Below are positions 33,274-33,598 of a DNA stretch of 33,598 nucleotides, in pieces (positions within the stretch are counted from its first letter, which is position 1; each line of letters starts with the position of its first letter). Under the pieces are notes generated by a model. That model was not told where the DNA came from. It worked only from the letters and a program-made list of their open reading frames with translations, and made no database searches. The stretch is from Streptococcus parasanguinis (lineage in GTDB: Bacteria > Bacillota > Bacilli > Lactobacillales > Streptococcaceae). The stretch spans positions 1-33,598 of the forward strand of contig NZ_JALDUR010000018.1 of the NCBI RefSeq assembly GCF_023109675.1, written 5' to 3'. The position numbers were made by a program, and so were the translations under genes.

Positions 33274-33307
33274 AAAAAGCAACAACTGAAATAGTTGTTG
33301 CTTTTTT
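33274..33307 (+). terminator. thrS terminator
   Basis: AAAAAGCAACAACT pairs with AGTTGTTGCTTTTTT around GAAAT. Confidence 0.95.
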
Positions 33308-33451
33308 ACATTTTGATTAAGCTGAGCTAGTAGTGATCTGCTAAACCACCACAAATAGTATCCTCATCAACAATCCTTTCTATCCATTAACTTTTGGATA
33401 TAGGATATCCTCCCAAGATTTGCTTCCATGAGTTAGATAAGTTGACTATCC

Positions 33452-33598
33452 TCAGTCCTTGTCTGCTTCATTTTCTTTTACGAGATCGTTTTGTGAATCT
33501 TTTTCAGAGAGTTTTTGATCGATATACTTGTCAATGTTTTCATAAAATTCCTTGGTCGCTTCACTATCTAATGTTGGCGAGTTCTGAACTTGATTCAC
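33452..33598 (-). CDS. C-terminal end of an unknown protein (partial)
   Basis: The minus strand is open from the window edge to a TGA at 33452-33454, giving at least 48 residues. The fragment is hydrophilic and charged: it contains ATKEFYENIDKYIDQKLSEK and ends KENEADKD. It looks like a coiled or disordered tail. The codon use is AT-rich but ordinary. I do not recognise it, and the start lies outside the window. The stretch 33308-33451 beyond its stop shows no terminator I trust. Confidence 0.5.
   Translation of the reverse strand: MNQVQNSPTLDSEATKEFYENIDKYIDQKLSEKDSQNDLVKENEADKD

Noticed and set aside
33321..33380. Minus-strand fragment reading IVDEDTICGGLADHY before a stop
   Set aside because: It looks protein-like, but there is no start codon or ribosome site, a stop lies just upstream, and I know no matching protein. 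It could be a gene remnant; the evidence is too thin.
1..33598. CRISPR array, restriction-modification or toxin-antitoxin locus
   Set aside because: No regularly spaced direct repeats and no recognisable nuclease, methylase-specificity or toxin-antitoxin pair were found. The TetR/methyltransferase pair lacks the catalytic motifs of a DNA methylase.

Overview
The window is chromosomal DNA from a Streptococcus, most likely a mitis/sanguinis-group oral species; the intergenic repeat style resembles S. parasanguinis, but I cannot prove the species. The gene order rplK-rplA, pyrH-frr-cvfB-yozE-phoH, ybeY-dgkA-era-mutM-coaE-pmrA-rpmG-secG-rnr-smpB-tehB and ccpA/pepQ...thrS is the streptococcal core layout. 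Promoters (TTGACA/TATAAT, many with an extended TGn -10), AAGGAGG-type ribosome sites and U-tailed hairpin terminators are all of Bacillota type. No CRISPR array, insertion sequence, rRNA operon or prophage is visible.

Layout. (1) 1-5.7 kb: tail of an intergenic repeat, a small membrane protein on the minus strand, then L11/L1 ribosomal proteins, UMP kinase, ribosome recycling factor, an S1 RNA-binding protein, YozE and PhoH. (2) 5.55-8.26 kb: a gene-free stretch with RNA-like structure, alanine dehydrogenase on the minus strand behind a leader terminator, a GNAT acetyltransferase, tRNA-Thr(GGU), then a 23-codon leader peptide with tandem terminators. (3) 8.26-11.7 kb: a heterodimeric ABC multidrug exporter of BmrC/BmrD (YheI/YheH) type. 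(4) 11.8-20.6 kb: the housekeeping run ybeY to tehB, including pmrA with an anomalous start. (5) 20.7-24.6 kb: a TetR regulator, the Nramp transporter MntH, a metallophosphoesterase and an Rrf2 regulator. (6) 24.57-24.74 kb: a full copy of the intergenic repeat, then divergent pepQ/ccpA with a cre-like site on the ccpA promoter. (7) 27.1-28.6 kb: an AT-rich TetR/methyltransferase island between two copies of a 26-bp piece of the ccpA terminator. (8) 28.6-33.3 kb: two glycolipid glycosyltransferases and thrS behind a threonine T-box, then the tail of an unknown minus-strand gene.

The genes serve translation and its quality control (L11, L1, RRF, YbeY, Era, RNase R, SmpB, ThrRS, tRNA-Thr), nucleotide and cofactor supply (PyrH, CoaE), membrane glycolipid and lipid-carrier metabolism (DgkA, two glycosyltransferases), drug export (the ABC pair, PmrA), metal import and carbon control (CcpA). 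The most interesting material is regulatory: a four-segment attenuator ahead of the exporter, a structured element between phoH and ald, a leader terminator before ald, two L1-like operators, a probable leaderless glycosyltransferase mRNA, and the TetR/methyltransferase island with its perfect 13-bp operator.
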